A stretch of DNA of 64,000 nucleotides from positions 1-64,000 of the forward strand of contig UPZA01000002.1 of the NCBI GenBank assembly GCA_900538575.1. The letters run 5' to 3'. The stretch comes from an uncultured Ruminococcus sp. Lineage in GTDB: Bacteria; Bacillota; Clostridia; Oscillospirales; Ruminococcaceae. This document shows positions 15,250 through 23,815 of this stretch, one piece after another. The stretch's first letter is position 1. Every line of letters begins with the position of its first letter. Both the position numbers and the translations under genes were made by a program. A model generated the notes under the pieces. That model was not told the origin of the DNA. It saw only the letters and a program-made list of their open reading frames with translations, and did not search any database.

Positions 15250-16998
15250 TTGGCTGATATAAAGACGAAGGATTCTGTCAAGGGTACGATTAAGACGATT
15301 GACAAAGCCGCCGTTGCCTCCGACCGTATGCGTAAGGCTTATATTCAAACCAAAGAAAAGGCGGAGCATTCCACAAGCGCAGCGGAAGCCAATGCGGAGG
15401 AATATGCTTCTGACCGCATTGAGGGCGGTATAGATCGTGCTTCCCACGAAGCAGCCTATCAGTTTGACAAACAGGGACGCAAAGGCGTAGAAGCGACAAA
15501 ACAGAATATTTCCAAAGCAAAGGACGTGATTCAGAGGTTTAAGGAAAAACGGGCGGAGGAATTATTAAAAAAGCAGGCAGTACAGAACAGGAGCGTCAGA
15601 CCTGACTCGTCCGCTTTTTCTGCTGTCCGAAACAAAAATGAAAAAGCGGCGGTTAAAACGCAAAAGTCGGTGAAACAATCTGCCCGTTCTTCGGGAAGAA
15701 AAACCATAAAAACAGTAAACAGGAGTTCAGCTAAGACAGCGCATAAATCTGTTAAGACCGCAGAGCAGACCGCCAAGACCACCATAAAAACGAGTAAGCA
15801 GGCGGCAAAAACCGCACAGCAAACGGCGAAGGCTTCCGCAAAGGCGGCACAGAAAGCGGCTCAGGCAGCAAGAGAGACTGCAAAAGCAGTTGCCGCCGGG
15901 GTAAAAGCGGCGGTAAAGGCTACGATTGCGACTGTGAAAGCAATCATAGCGGGAACAAAGGCTTTGATTGCAGCGATTGCCGCAGGAGGCTGGATAGCGG
16001 TTGCCGTAATTATTGTAATTTGCTTAATTGCCCTCTTGCTCAGTTCTGTATTTGGGATATTTTTTTCCGGCGAGGATGCAGGAACGGGTATGAGTATGCA
16101 GACGGTCGTGCAGGAAATCAATGCGGATTATGACGCACAGCTACAGGCGGAAAAGGACGCAGTATCTTATGATGTGCTTGAAATGAGTGGAAGCAGAGCC
16201 GTTTGGAAAGATGTGCTGGCGGTTTACGCTGTAAAGACAAATACAGATCAGGACAATCCCCAAGAGGTTGCGACGATGGACGATTCCAAGAAGCAAATCC
16301 TGACGGACATCTTTTGGGAGATGAACGCCATATCTTCCCGGACGGAAAGCAAGACGGAAATGCAGATTACCGAAACTGATGACGGACACGGGAATATCGT
16401 GCAGACCGAAACTACCGTCACGCAGACTTATTTGTATATCACGGTTTCCCACAAGACTGTTGATGAAATGGCGGCTCAGTATGGGTTTAATCAGGAGCAA
16501 AAGGATTATCTTGCCGAGCTTCTGAAGGATGAGAATAATTCCCTGTGGTCGGCTGTCCTGTACGGTATTTCATACAGCGATGGGGAGATTGTCACGGTAG
16601 CACTCTCTCAGGTGGGCAATGTCGGCGGAGAGCCTTATTGGAGCTGGTACGGCTTTAATTCCCGTGTAGAATGGTGTGCCTGCTTCGTGAGCTGGTGTGC
16701 TAACGAGTGCGGATATATTGATACGGGAGTTATCCCTAAATTCGCAGGCTGTGTAAACGGCGCACAGTGGTTTAAAGACAGAGGGCAATGGCAGGACGGT
16801 TCCAGCGAGCCTGTTCCCGGAATGATTATCTTTTTCGATTGGGAAGGAGACGGAGAAACCGATCATGTAGGAATTGTCGAGAAAGTGGAAAACGGAACAG
16901 TCTACACCGTCGAGGGCAATTCCGGCGATAGCTGCAAGCTAAACAGCTATGTGGTTGGAAGCGGAGTTATCTATGGCTACGGCTGTCCGGCGTATTAA
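15250..16998 (+). CDS. Membrane-anchored CHAP-domain peptidoglycan hydrolase
   Basis: The 582-residue protein has a long Lys/Ala-rich helical N-terminal region with Lys-Thr-Ala-type repeats (about residues 140-235), one transmembrane helix (about 240-270), an extracellular linker domain and a C-terminal CHAP domain (about 450-582). The CHAP cysteine lies in Glu-Trp-Cys-Ala-Cys-Phe (near 475) and the histidine in Asp-His-Val-Gly-Ile-Val (near 538). It should open the cell wall for the conjugation channel, like VirB1/Orf14 of Tn916. The start is a TTG behind GGAG. A second copy of its last 100 bp lies at 29,855-29,953. Confidence 0.88.
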   Translation: MADIKTKDSVKGTIKTIDKAAVASDRMRKAYIQTKEKAEHSTSAAEANAEEYASDRIEGGIDRASHEAAYQFDKQGRKGVEATKQNISKAKDVIQRFKEKRAEELLKKQAVQNRSVRPDSSAFSAVRNKNEKAAVKTQKSVKQSARSSGRKTIKTVNRSSAKTAHKSVKTAEQTAKTTIKTSKQAAKTAQQTAKASAKAAQKAAQAARETAKAVAAGVKAAVKATIATVKAIIAGTKALIAAIAAGGWIAVAVIIVICLIALLLSSVFGIFFSGEDAGTGMSMQTVVQEINADYDAQLQAEKDAVSYDVLEMSGSRAVWKDVLAVYAVKTNTDQDNPQEVATMDDSKKQILTDIFWEMNAISSRTESKTEMQITETDDGHGNIVQTETTVTQTYLYITVSHKTVDEMAAQYGFNQEQKDYLAELLKDENNSLWSAVLYGISYSDGEIVTVALSQVGNVGGEPYWSWYGFNSRVEWCACFVSWCANECGYIDTGVIPKFAGCVNGAQWFKDRGQWQDGSSEPVPGMIIFFDWEGDGETDHVGIVEKVENGTVYTVEGNSGDSCKLNSYVVGSGVIYGYGCPAY

Positions 16999-17003
16999 AA
17001 GCA

Positions 17004-17027
17004 CAAGCCGTCTGTATGGGCGGCTTG
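17004..17027 (+). terminator. Hairpin after the CHAP gene
   Basis: CAAGCCG (17,004-17,010) pairs with CGGCTTG (17,021-17,027) six bases after the stop codon. No T run follows, so termination is uncertain. Confidence 0.4.
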
Positions 17028-17065
17028 ATACATAATCATATCAATAAATATTCACAGAAAGTCTG

Positions 17066-17119
17066 TTGACAATATACGGATAAACGAATACAATATATTT
17101 ATACAATTCGGATAAACGA
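17066..17119 (+). promoter_or_regulatory. Promoter with 11-bp direct repeats flanking the -10
   Basis: TTGACA (17,066-17,071), 17 bp, TACAAT (17,089-17,094). CGGATAAACGA occurs twice, at 17,077-17,087 in the spacer and at 17,109-17,119 downstream. The copies are 32 bp apart, about three helical turns, which suggests a two-site operator. Confidence 0.75.
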
Positions 17120-17136
17120 CTTTTTGGAGGTGCGAT

Positions 17137-17319
17137 ATGGAATATATGTCTGTCAGAGAAGCAGCGGCGTTATGGAATATCGGAGAACGACAGGTACAAA
17201 AGCTATGCGAAAGTGAGCGTATTGAGGGTGTTCTCCGCTTTGGACGGTCTTGGATGATTCCGAAGACAGCGAAAAAGCCAATAGATTTGCGAAAAAAGGC
17301 GGTGAGCGATGATGTATAA
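17137..17319 (+). CDS. Small helix-turn-helix protein (MerR/excisionase-like)
   Basis: The 60-residue protein is almost entirely one winged-helix DNA-binding unit: Ser-Val-Arg-Glu-Ala-Ala-Ala-Leu-Trp-Asn-Ile, Arg-Gln-Val-Gln-Lys-Leu-Cys, then a short wing with Arg-Phe-Gly-Arg-Ser-Trp-Met-Ile-Pro. ATG 17,137 follows TTGGAGG. It overlaps the LysR gene by 11 bp and sits directly downstream of a promoter carrying two 11-bp repeats, so it is the natural candidate to bind them. Similar stand-alone proteins are annotated as helix-turn-helix domain proteins. A recombination-directionality role is less likely so far from the integrase. Confidence 0.75.
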   Translation: MEYMSVREAAALWNIGERQVQKLCESERIEGVLRFGRSWMIPKTAKKPIDLRKKAVSDDV

Positions 17320-18205
17320 CCCACAGCTTGAAACATTTCTGCGTGTAGCAGATACGGGCAGTTTTAATAAGGCTGCTGAGCAAAATTATATTACCCCTAC
17401 GGCTGTAATCAAACAAATCAATCTGCTGGAAGCGGAGCTTGGCATTCAGCTTTTTGTCCGCACTCACAGGGGTGTCCGTTTAACAGAAGCCGGACAGTCC
17501 TTATACAAAGACAGTAAGTATATTATACGTTATTGTCTTGATTCCATAGAACGGGCAAAAAAGGCAATGCAGAAAGAACAGAGCGTAATTCGCATTGGTT
17601 CTTCCCCTATGACGCCAGCACAGTTTTTGGTTTCCCTTTGGCCGAAAATTCATGAGCAATGTCCGAATTTTCGCTTTCAGCTTGTACCCTTTGAAAATAC
17701 GCCCGAAAATGCAAGGGAAATCCTCGCAAATCTCGGACAAAACATAGATGTAGTAGCTGGTATTTTCGATGATGTTATGTTGGATGTGCGGCAGTGTGCC
17801 GGGCTTGAAATTACAAGAGAGCCAATCTGCGTTGCAGTATCCATCCACCACCCTCTTGCTGCAAAAGAACGGTTGGAATTGCCCGACCTGTACGGACAGA
17901 GGCTTATGTTAATACATCGTGGATGGAGTGGCTATGTGGACGCTTTGCGGGATGACCTATGGAAAAACCATCCGAAAATCGAGATTGTTGACTTTGACTT
18001 TTATAATGTAGAGGTGTTCAATCGTTGTGAAAACAGCAATGATTTACTCATGGCAATCAGCAAATGGGACAGCGTTCATCCTCTGCTGAAAATTATTCCT
18101 GTTGAGTGGAATCATACGATTCCGTTTGGATTCCTTCATTCGCCGGAACCCTCAGAGACGATACAACAGTTTCTTGAAACAGTACAAGCGATCATGCAAT
18201 CATAA
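17309..18205 (+). CDS. LysR-family transcriptional regulator
   Basis: The 298-residue protein has the LysR winged helix-turn-helix at residues about 3-62 (Phe-Leu-Arg-Val-Ala-Asp-Thr-Gly-Ser-Phe-Asn-Lys-Ala-Ala then Val-Ile-Lys-Gln-Ile) and a periplasmic-binding-like effector domain. It overlaps the preceding small regulator, so both are probably made from one transcript. LysR proteins often control adjacent metabolic genes. The reductase, dehydrogenase and flavodoxin cluster that follows after a terminator is the likely target. ATG at 17,309 or 17,312 are equally plausible starts. Confidence 0.9.
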   Translation: MMYNPQLETFLRVADTGSFNKAAEQNYITPTAVIKQINLLEAELGIQLFVRTHRGVRLTEAGQSLYKDSKYIIRYCLDSIERAKKAMQKEQSVIRIGSSPMTPAQFLVSLWPKIHEQCPNFRFQLVPFENTPENAREILANLGQNIDVVAGIFDDVMLDVRQCAGLEITREPICVAVSIHHPLAAKERLELPDLYGQRLMLIHRGWSGYVDALRDDLWKNHPKIEIVDFDFYNVEVFNRCENSNDLLMAISKWDSVHPLLKIIPVEWNHTIPFGFLHSPEPSETIQQFLETVQAIMQS

Positions 18206-18246
18206 ACGAACATGAGTTATAACCTTTGGGTATAAACTGCCTAACT

Positions 18247-18281
18247 AATCGAGACTTCTCTTGGAGTCTCGATTTTTTTAT
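18247..18281 (+). terminator. Intrinsic terminator after lysR
   Basis: AATCGAGACT (18,247-18,256) and AGTCTCGATT (18,265-18,274) form a perfect 10-bp stem followed by a T run. Confidence 0.9.
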
Positions 18282-18352
18282 AATATAAACAGAAATGATA
18301 AATAGGATCGGCAACACTCTCGCCAATCTTTACAACATAGGAGGAATATACA

Positions 18353-18802
18353 ATGAGTATTTTATTTATCAACGGAAGCCCGAACAAAAACGGAAATACC
18401 GCAGCATTGGCAGAAACGCTGATGAACGGAAAGGAATATCAGACACTTCATCTGACGGACTATAAGCTATACGGATACGGTCAGGATTTTGAAGATGACC
18501 AATTTGCGGAAATCGTAGCAAAGATGAAATCGGCTGATACAATTGTCATCGGCTCGCCTGTTTACTGGCATAATATGTGCGGTTTAGTCAGAAATCTGAT
18601 TGACCGCTTTTACGGTCCAATCAGTGAGGGAGAACTGGGTGGCAGAAAATTTGCTTTTCTGTTTCAGGGAGCAGCACCGGAAAAATGGATGTTGGAAAAA
18701 GCGGAATATACCATGAATCGCTTTGCTCGAATGTACGGTATGGAGTATATCGGTATGGCAACAAACCGTGCCGAAGCAAAGCAATTAGCCAAAAACATAT
18801 AA
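18353..18802 (+). CDS. NAD(P)H-dependent FMN reductase-like protein
   Basis: The 149-residue protein is a short flavodoxin-fold reductase: the N-terminal strand is followed by the FMN phosphate loop Gly-Ser-Pro-Asn-Lys-Asn-Gly-Asn-Thr (residues 8-16), and Gly-Ser-Pro-Val-Tyr-Trp (near 65) forms the second flavin loop. It is the first gene of a same-strand redox cluster reaching 23,733. It follows a TATAAT-like sequence (about 18,280) and the ribosome binding site GGAGG. The substrate is unknown; quinones or nitro compounds are usual for the family. Confidence 0.85.
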   Translation: MSILFINGSPNKNGNTAALAETLMNGKEYQTLHLTDYKLYGYGQDFEDDQFAEIVAKMKSADTIVIGSPVYWHNMCGLVRNLIDRFYGPISEGELGGRKFAFLFQGAAPEKWMLEKAEYTMNRFARMYGMEYIGMATNRAEAKQLAKNI

Positions 18803-18833
18803 ACTCTTTTGTTGAATGGGAGGCGGTGAGAAA

Positions 18834-19877
18834 ATGAAAAAAACAGCTATAGCAATTCTACTCCTTTATTTGCTGGTCTGCTTTGTCGGGTGCAGCGCAA
18901 AAGAAAAATCAGAAAGCAACACCCCTGCGGCAGACAGTTCCATTAGTACACAGGAGCAGCCGCAAAGCAATATGGAGGAAAATTCTGTGCAGACCAAACC
19001 AGTCAGCGAACCATATACGAAAAATACAAGAATAGCAGATGTCATAAACGACTCCGCTTTTGGAGATTACGGCAGACTGATTTTCCCCGTAAACAACGGA
19101 TATTACAGTGGTGATACATTAGGAGATTTAAGCCTTACATGGTACAGCCATATTGACGCAGACAAAACGGTGGAAATCGCAAACTACTTTAAATCTCATG
19201 CCGAAGCCGGAGACATAATTTTCTACGACATATACACCGAAGCGGAAAAAGCGGCTGATCCCGCAAAAGCAGATACAGGACTATTCTTCTTCAAAGGAAA
19301 TCCCGGAGAGAGATTTGCCATATGCAATGCAGGAGGTGGTTTTGCATATGTGGGAGCTATGCATGACAGCTTCCCTCACGCTTTGGAGTTGTCAAAAAAG
19401 GGTTACAATGCTTTTGCACTCATTTATCGTCCGGGCTGGGATACAGCGGTAGAAGATTTGGCAAGAGCAATCGGCTTTATCTTTGAACACGCCGAAGAAT
19501 TGGAAGTGGACACCGACTGTTACTCTCTTTGGGGAGGTTCAGCCGGAGGAAGAATGACCGCTTATCTCGGTTCTTATGGCCCCGCAGCCTTTGGCGGCGA
19601 TGACCTTCCAAGACCGGGAACAGCAATTATTCAGTACACGGGACACAGCGAATATACTGAAAACGATCCGCCTACATACAGTTGTGTTGGAGATCATGAT
19701 GGTATTGCCAGCTACCATACTATGCAAAGTCGGTTAAATGCCATGTCTGCTATTGGGATTGACACAGAGTTTCATATATATGAGGGACTTGGTCACGGTT
19801 TCGGTCTTGGCACAGGAACGGTTGCGGAAGGTTGGATTGACGACGCAGTTGCCTTTTGGGAAAAGCAAATGGACTAA
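18834..19877 (+). CDS. Alpha/beta-hydrolase lipoprotein (esterase-like)
   Basis: The 347-residue protein has a signal peptide ending in a lipobox-like Phe-Val-Gly-Cys (Cys20), a Ser/Gln-rich linker to about residue 60 and an alpha/beta-hydrolase domain. The triad is visible as Gly-Gly-Ser-Ala-Gly-Gly (serine near 237), Gly-Asp-His-Asp-Gly (aspartate near 286) and Gly-Leu-Gly-His-Gly (histidine near 321). It resembles BD-FAE/acetyl-esterase-type enzymes, so it should act outside the cell on an ester. ATG 18,834 follows GGGAGGCGGTGAG; an in-frame ATG at 18,816 overlaps that site. Confidence 0.82.
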   Translation: MKKTAIAILLLYLLVCFVGCSAKEKSESNTPAADSSISTQEQPQSNMEENSVQTKPVSEPYTKNTRIADVINDSAFGDYGRLIFPVNNGYYSGDTLGDLSLTWYSHIDADKTVEIANYFKSHAEAGDIIFYDIYTEAEKAADPAKADTGLFFFKGNPGERFAICNAGGGFAYVGAMHDSFPHALELSKKGYNAFALIYRPGWDTAVEDLARAIGFIFEHAEELEVDTDCYSLWGGSAGGRMTAYLGSYGPAAFGGDDLPRPGTAIIQYTGHSEYTENDPPTYSCVGDHDGIASYHTMQSRLNAMSAIGIDTEFHIYEGLGHGFGLGTGTVAEGWIDDAVAFWEKQMD

Positions 19878-19899
19878 ATCAATATAAGGAGAATGTACA

Positions 19900-21039
19900 A
19901 TGAACAACTTTATCTACGAGAACAAAACAAAAGTCATTTTCGGCAAAGGCTGTGCAAAGGAGTATCTGACCTGTTTGTTAAAAAAATATGGAGACAATGT
20001 TATGTTTGCTTACGGCGGAGGCTCTATCAAAGAAAACGGTATCTACGATGAGATAATGAGTTATCTGAACGCCGCCGGAAAGAGCGTTACGGAATTTGAC
20101 CGCATTATGCCGAATCCCACTTATGCCAAAGTGCAGGAGGGCGCTAAACTCGCACAGGACAACAAAATCGACCTGATTCTTGCGGTAGGCGGCGGTTCGG
20201 TCATCGACTGCTGCAAGATTGTATCGGCACAGGCAAAAACAGACCGTGACATTTGGGAAATGGAATTTGACTGCCACACCTATCCAACCGAATTTGTTCC
20301 TATGATTGCAATTGTTACCGCTGCCGGAACAGGTGCGGAGATGAATAATGGGGCTGTCATTACCAATGAGAGGAAGAAAATCAAAGCAGGCGTACTCGGC
20401 GCACAGGCGGATGTTGCTATGCTGGATGTGAGTTATACCATGTCCCTTCCAATGAAGCAGGTCATTTCCGGCGCATTTGATACGCTCAGCCACTGTATGG
20501 AAACTTACTTTGGAAAACCGGATGAAAATAACTTGTCCGATGATATTAACGAAGCTGTTATGCGTTCGGTAATTCGCAATATGCGTGTACTTTTGACCGA
20601 CCCGCAGAATGAAGCGGCAAGAAGCGAACTGATGTGGGCTTCCTCTATGGGAGAAAACGGAATTTTGAAAATCGGTAAGATTACAGATTTTCAGGCACAT
20701 CAGATTGAACACCAGCTTGGCGCATACACCGACTGCAATCATGGTCAGGGGCTTGCGGTTATTCATCCGGTTCTCTACCGTCATATTTACAAAGATGGGC
20801 TTTCCCGTTTTGCCCGTTTCGCACGGAATGTGTGGGGAGCAGACGGTACAGATGAAGAAGCTGCGCTTTTAGGAATCAACGCTCTGGCAGTCTTTATCAA
20901 GGAAATGGGACTCCCTGCCTCGTTCCGGGAAATGGGAATTACCGATGACAGCATTTTGAGCGATGTTGCGGACAGCACCAATATCACGGCGGGCTGCTGT
21001 AAAAAACTAACCCATGAGGAAATACACGAAATTTTTTGA
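19900..21039 (+). CDS. Iron-containing alcohol dehydrogenase (YqhD/BDH-like)
   Basis: The 379-residue protein matches NAD(P)H-dependent butanol dehydrogenases. The dinucleotide loop Gly-Gly-Gly-Ser is at about residues 97-100, and the metal ligands Asp194, His198, His267 and His281 fall at the positions known for YqhD. Family members reduce short-chain and toxic aldehydes to alcohols in the cytoplasm. It lies 22 bp after the esterase and 17 bp before the flavodoxin-like lipoprotein in the same operon. This points to detoxification of aldehydes or of ester-derived alcohol/aldehyde pairs. Confidence 0.92.
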   Translation: MNNFIYENKTKVIFGKGCAKEYLTCLLKKYGDNVMFAYGGGSIKENGIYDEIMSYLNAAGKSVTEFDRIMPNPTYAKVQEGAKLAQDNKIDLILAVGGGSVIDCCKIVSAQAKTDRDIWEMEFDCHTYPTEFVPMIAIVTAAGTGAEMNNGAVITNERKKIKAGVLGAQADVAMLDVSYTMSLPMKQVISGAFDTLSHCMETYFGKPDENNLSDDINEAVMRSVIRNMRVLLTDPQNEAARSELMWASSMGENGILKIGKITDFQAHQIEHQLGAYTDCNHGQGLAVIHPVLYRHIYKDGLSRFARFARNVWGADGTDEEAALLGINALAVFIKEMGLPASFREMGITDDSILSDVADSTNITAGCCKKLTHEEIHEIF

Positions 21040-21056
21040 AAAAGGAGCTACCTACC

Positions 21057-21758
21057 ATGAAAAAATTACTTTCGAGAAACATTGTTTCTTTTACTCTTTG
21101 CGTACTTATGATTTTTTGCCTTGCCGCTTGCGGTAACAATAACAGGCAGACGAACAATAATTCCTCCACTCCTGCATCAACAGATCCGGAAACCTCTGCA
21201 CCGATTGAAAGCGAAGATACTTCTGATACTTCGGAACCTTCCGCACCGGAAGATGTTTCATCTGAATCTCAGCCGGAAGAACCTGCCCAAAACAAGACAC
21301 TTGTGGTGTTCTTCTCTATGCCGGACAATGTGGATGACAGTACAGTTGTTATTAACGGCGAGACATTGGGAAATACGCAGTATATGGCTTATGTAATTCA
21401 GCAGAATACGGACGCAGATATTTTCCGTATCAAGCCGGAGACGCCATACCCGACCGACCACGAAACTCATGCTGAAACTAACCAACAAATAAAGGCAATA
21501 ACTAATCAAACAAACAAACTTACCATTGCCCAAAAAGCTTCCGCAACAGCAAGTAAATTGATGAATACGGGATTGAATCTGATTACAAACATTGGTGTCG
21601 CATTTTTTATCAATAGTGTTATTACAGGAATTTCCAAACTTGTCAATAAACAAAATGAACTCATAGAATCTGCCAAGCAATCTGCGCGGGAAACAACTGA
21701 ATATATTGATTCATTAGACGATCTAAAAAACTACCGTCTAATGCGAAGCGAGCAATAA
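21057..21758 (+). pseudogene. Flavodoxin-like lipoprotein, truncated and fused to a foreign tail
   Basis: The signal peptide with lipobox Leu-Ala-Ala-Cys (Cys25) and a Ser/Pro/Glu-rich linker lead into a flavodoxin domain at about residue 85 (Thr-Leu-Val-Val-Phe-Phe-Ser). The domain stops after Tyr-Pro-Thr-Asp-His-Glu-Thr at about residue 140, before the core of the flavin site. The following 90 residues are unrelated: helical, Gln/Asn/Lys-rich, with one hydrophobic segment (Leu-Ile-Thr-Asn-Ile-Gly-Val-Ala-Phe-Phe). The fusion is in frame, so a chimeric protein could be made, but flavodoxin function should be lost. Deletion or recombination with another element is the likely cause. Confidence 0.7.
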
Positions 21759-21787
21759 AATGGGTTATTCGTATTTGTATTTTTTCA

Positions 21788-21991
21788 GTGTGCTTCTATG
21801 GTATTTCCATATGGATAAACCGGGCATTTTACGAGGAGCTTTTCTTATTAACAGAGTTCAAATACTTTGACTATAGCAAAACATTGATGGAGTATTTTTG
21901 GGAAACTATAACGATGGCAATAGCGGCTGCGTCCATAGCGTATTATTTGAGAAAAATAGCGGTGTGGTTGAAAAGAAAAAATAACAAGTAA
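21788..21991 (+). pseudogene. Remnant of a small membrane protein
   Basis: The frame has two hydrophobic stretches, the second being Thr-Met-Ala-Ile-Ala-Ala-Ala-Ser-Ile-Ala-Tyr-Tyr, and ends in a basic tail. The same frame stays open upstream to about 21,725 and also reads as membrane-like sequence (Val-Ile-Arg-Ile-Cys-Ile-Phe), so the visible start is probably not the true one. No ribosome binding site is evident. It probably belongs with the foreign tail of the preceding chimera as debris of one inserted fragment. Function is unknown. Confidence 0.4.
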
Positions 21992-22088
21992 TGCCAGCAT
22001 TTTCTTGGACTGTGAAAGTGCGACTATATCCGCTTTGAAAAATGAAACAGAATAAGAGTCCGAGAACTATTTAGAAAGGAAATTGATT

Positions 22089-23081
22089 ATGAAAAAAAGA
22101 AAACTTGGAAACAGCGACCTTTTCGTAAACCCTGTTGGACTTGGCTGTATGGGATTCAGCCACGCTTTGGGCGAACCCACAGACAATGAGACCGCCATCA
22201 AGACGATACGGCAGGCTTATGAAATGGGCTATGATTTTTTTGATACAGCAGAGGCATATACAGGAGTATTCCCGGATGGTGTTATTTCCTATAACGAGGA
22301 ACTCGTCGGGAAGGCTCTGCATGGTGTAAGAAGCAAGGTTGTTATCGCTACGAAAATGGGCGCCCAGCATAACGAAGATCGGTCGCTCCGCTTAGACAGC
22401 AGCCCTGCGACAATCCGTAAAAGTCTTGAAGGAAGTCTGAAAAAACTGGGAACAGATTATATTGATTTGTACTACCAGCACCGGATTGATCCGAAAGTTG
22501 AGCCGGAAATTGTAGCAGAAACAATGGCTGGGCTCATAAAGGAGGGTAAAATCCGATATTGGGGGATTTCTGAAACAACGGAAGAATATTTACGTCGGGC
22601 GCACGCAGTATGCCCGGTAACAGCTATCGAAAATCGCTATTCCATGATGGCAAGATGGCATGAAGCTATTTTCCCGACCTGTGAGGAATTAAATATCAGT
22701 TATGTAGCATTTTCACCTATGGCAAACGGATTTTTGACCGGAAAATATACACCCAAAACGCAATTTGAAGGCGGGCAGGATTATCGTGCAACTATGCCGC
22801 AGTACACAGAAGAAGGCTATGAAAAGGCAAAAGGCTTGCTTGAAATGCTGATGGAGCTTGCTGAGAATAAACACGCTACGATGGGGCAGCTTTCTTTGGC
22901 ATGGATGATTTGCGAAAAACCCTACATTATACCGATTCCCGGCTCTCGAAAGTTGGAAAGGATTCGTGAAAATTTTGAGGCTGGCAATGTTATTCTTACC
23001 AGCGAAGAAGTATCTGCAATCAATGAAAGATTGAACACCATGCAATTTGAAGTGTTTGGTGGACATAAAGCGACTAACTAA
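22089..23081 (+). CDS. Aldo/keto reductase
   Basis: The 330-residue protein is a full-length aldo/keto reductase with the catalytic tetrad Asp52, Tyr57, Lys89 and His131 in their usual contexts (Phe-Asp-Thr-Ala-Glu-Ala-Tyr; Ala-Thr-Lys-Met; Tyr-Gln-His-Arg). The C-terminal Ile-Pro-Gly-Ser-Arg-Lys segment binds the NADP phosphate. It reduces carbonyl groups with NADPH in the cytoplasm. ATG 22,089 follows AAAGGAAA. It lies in the ICE redox cargo cluster beside the alcohol dehydrogenase and an FMN reductase, which suggests a shared role against reactive carbonyls. Confidence 0.93.
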   Translation: MKKRKLGNSDLFVNPVGLGCMGFSHALGEPTDNETAIKTIRQAYEMGYDFFDTAEAYTGVFPDGVISYNEELVGKALHGVRSKVVIATKMGAQHNEDRSLRLDSSPATIRKSLEGSLKKLGTDYIDLYYQHRIDPKVEPEIVAETMAGLIKEGKIRYWGISETTEEYLRRAHAVCPVTAIENRYSMMARWHEAIFPTCEELNISYVAFSPMANGFLTGKYTPKTQFEGGQDYRATMPQYTEEGYEKAKGLLEMLMELAENKHATMGQLSLAWMICEKPYIIPIPGSRKLERIRENFEAGNVILTSEEVSAINERLNTMQFEVFGGHKATN

Positions 23082-23097
23082 CAGGAGGTAACGGAAT

Positions 23098-23733
23098 ATG
23101 AAAGTTTTACTTGTAAATGGAAGTCCTCATAAAGAAGGCTGCACTTATACAGCACTTTCTGAGGTTTCAAAAGCATTGAATGAATCAGACATTGATACCG
23201 ATATGATGTGGCTTGGCGTAAAGCCAATTTCCGGTTGCATTGCCTGCAAAGCCTGTGTAAAAAAGGGACAATGTGCTTTGGGTGGAACAGTCAATGAATT
23301 TCTTTCCATAGCAGGAGATTATGATGGCTTTGTATTCGGTACGCCGGTTCATTGGGGCGCTGCTTCAGGCGGTATGACCTCTTTTCTTGACAGAGCTTTT
23401 TATGCCGACTTATGCGGAGGAGGAAATCGTTTTCATTTGAAACCTGCTGCTGCGGTGGTATCTGCCCGTCGTGCCGGAACGACCGCAACATGGGATCAGA
23501 TTAACAAATACTTTGCCCTTATGCAAATGCCGATTGTTTCATCACGGTATTGGAACATCGTTCATGGTGCAACTCCTGAGCAGGTACAGCAGGATTTGGA
23601 GGGAATGCAGACTATGCGTTTTCTCGGAAAAAACATGGCTTACTTTTTGAAATGTATGGAAGCCGGAAAAAACATGGGGATTTCGCAGCCTGAACAGGAA
23701 AAAGTAATTTTTACAAACTTTATCCGGGAATAG
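23098..23733 (+). CDS. Flavodoxin-family NAD(P)H-dependent oxidoreductase
   Basis: The 211-residue protein has the FMN loop Gly-Ser-Pro-His-Lys-Glu-Gly-Cys-Thr (residues 8-16), a CxxC-type Cys-Ile-Ala-Cys-Lys-Ala-Cys segment (about 48-54) typical of iron-sulfur-flavoprotein-like reductases, and Gly-Thr-Pro-Val-His-Trp (about 81-86). It follows the aldo/keto reductase by 16 bp with an AGGAGG site and is the last gene of the redox cluster. Likely substrates are quinones or nitroaromatics, but the sequence does not decide this. Confidence 0.88.
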   Translation: MKVLLVNGSPHKEGCTYTALSEVSKALNESDIDTDMMWLGVKPISGCIACKACVKKGQCALGGTVNEFLSIAGDYDGFVFGTPVHWGAASGGMTSFLDRAFYADLCGGGNRFHLKPAAAVVSARRAGTTATWDQINKYFALMQMPIVSSRYWNIVHGATPEQVQQDLEGMQTMRFLGKNMAYFLKCMEAGKNMGISQPEQEKVIFTNFIRE

Positions 23734-23815
23734 ATGGTTGTTTTTAATGTTATCAAATATGTAGATTTTGATATTTACTCCCTCAAATTATATTAAAGGA
23801 AAAGCAGCCTTGCGG

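Noticed and set aside
19978..20784. A 268-codon minus-strand frame opposite the alcohol dehydrogenase
   Set aside because: It is a shadow of a GC-biased coding strand; its His- and Cys-rich translation matches no family I know.
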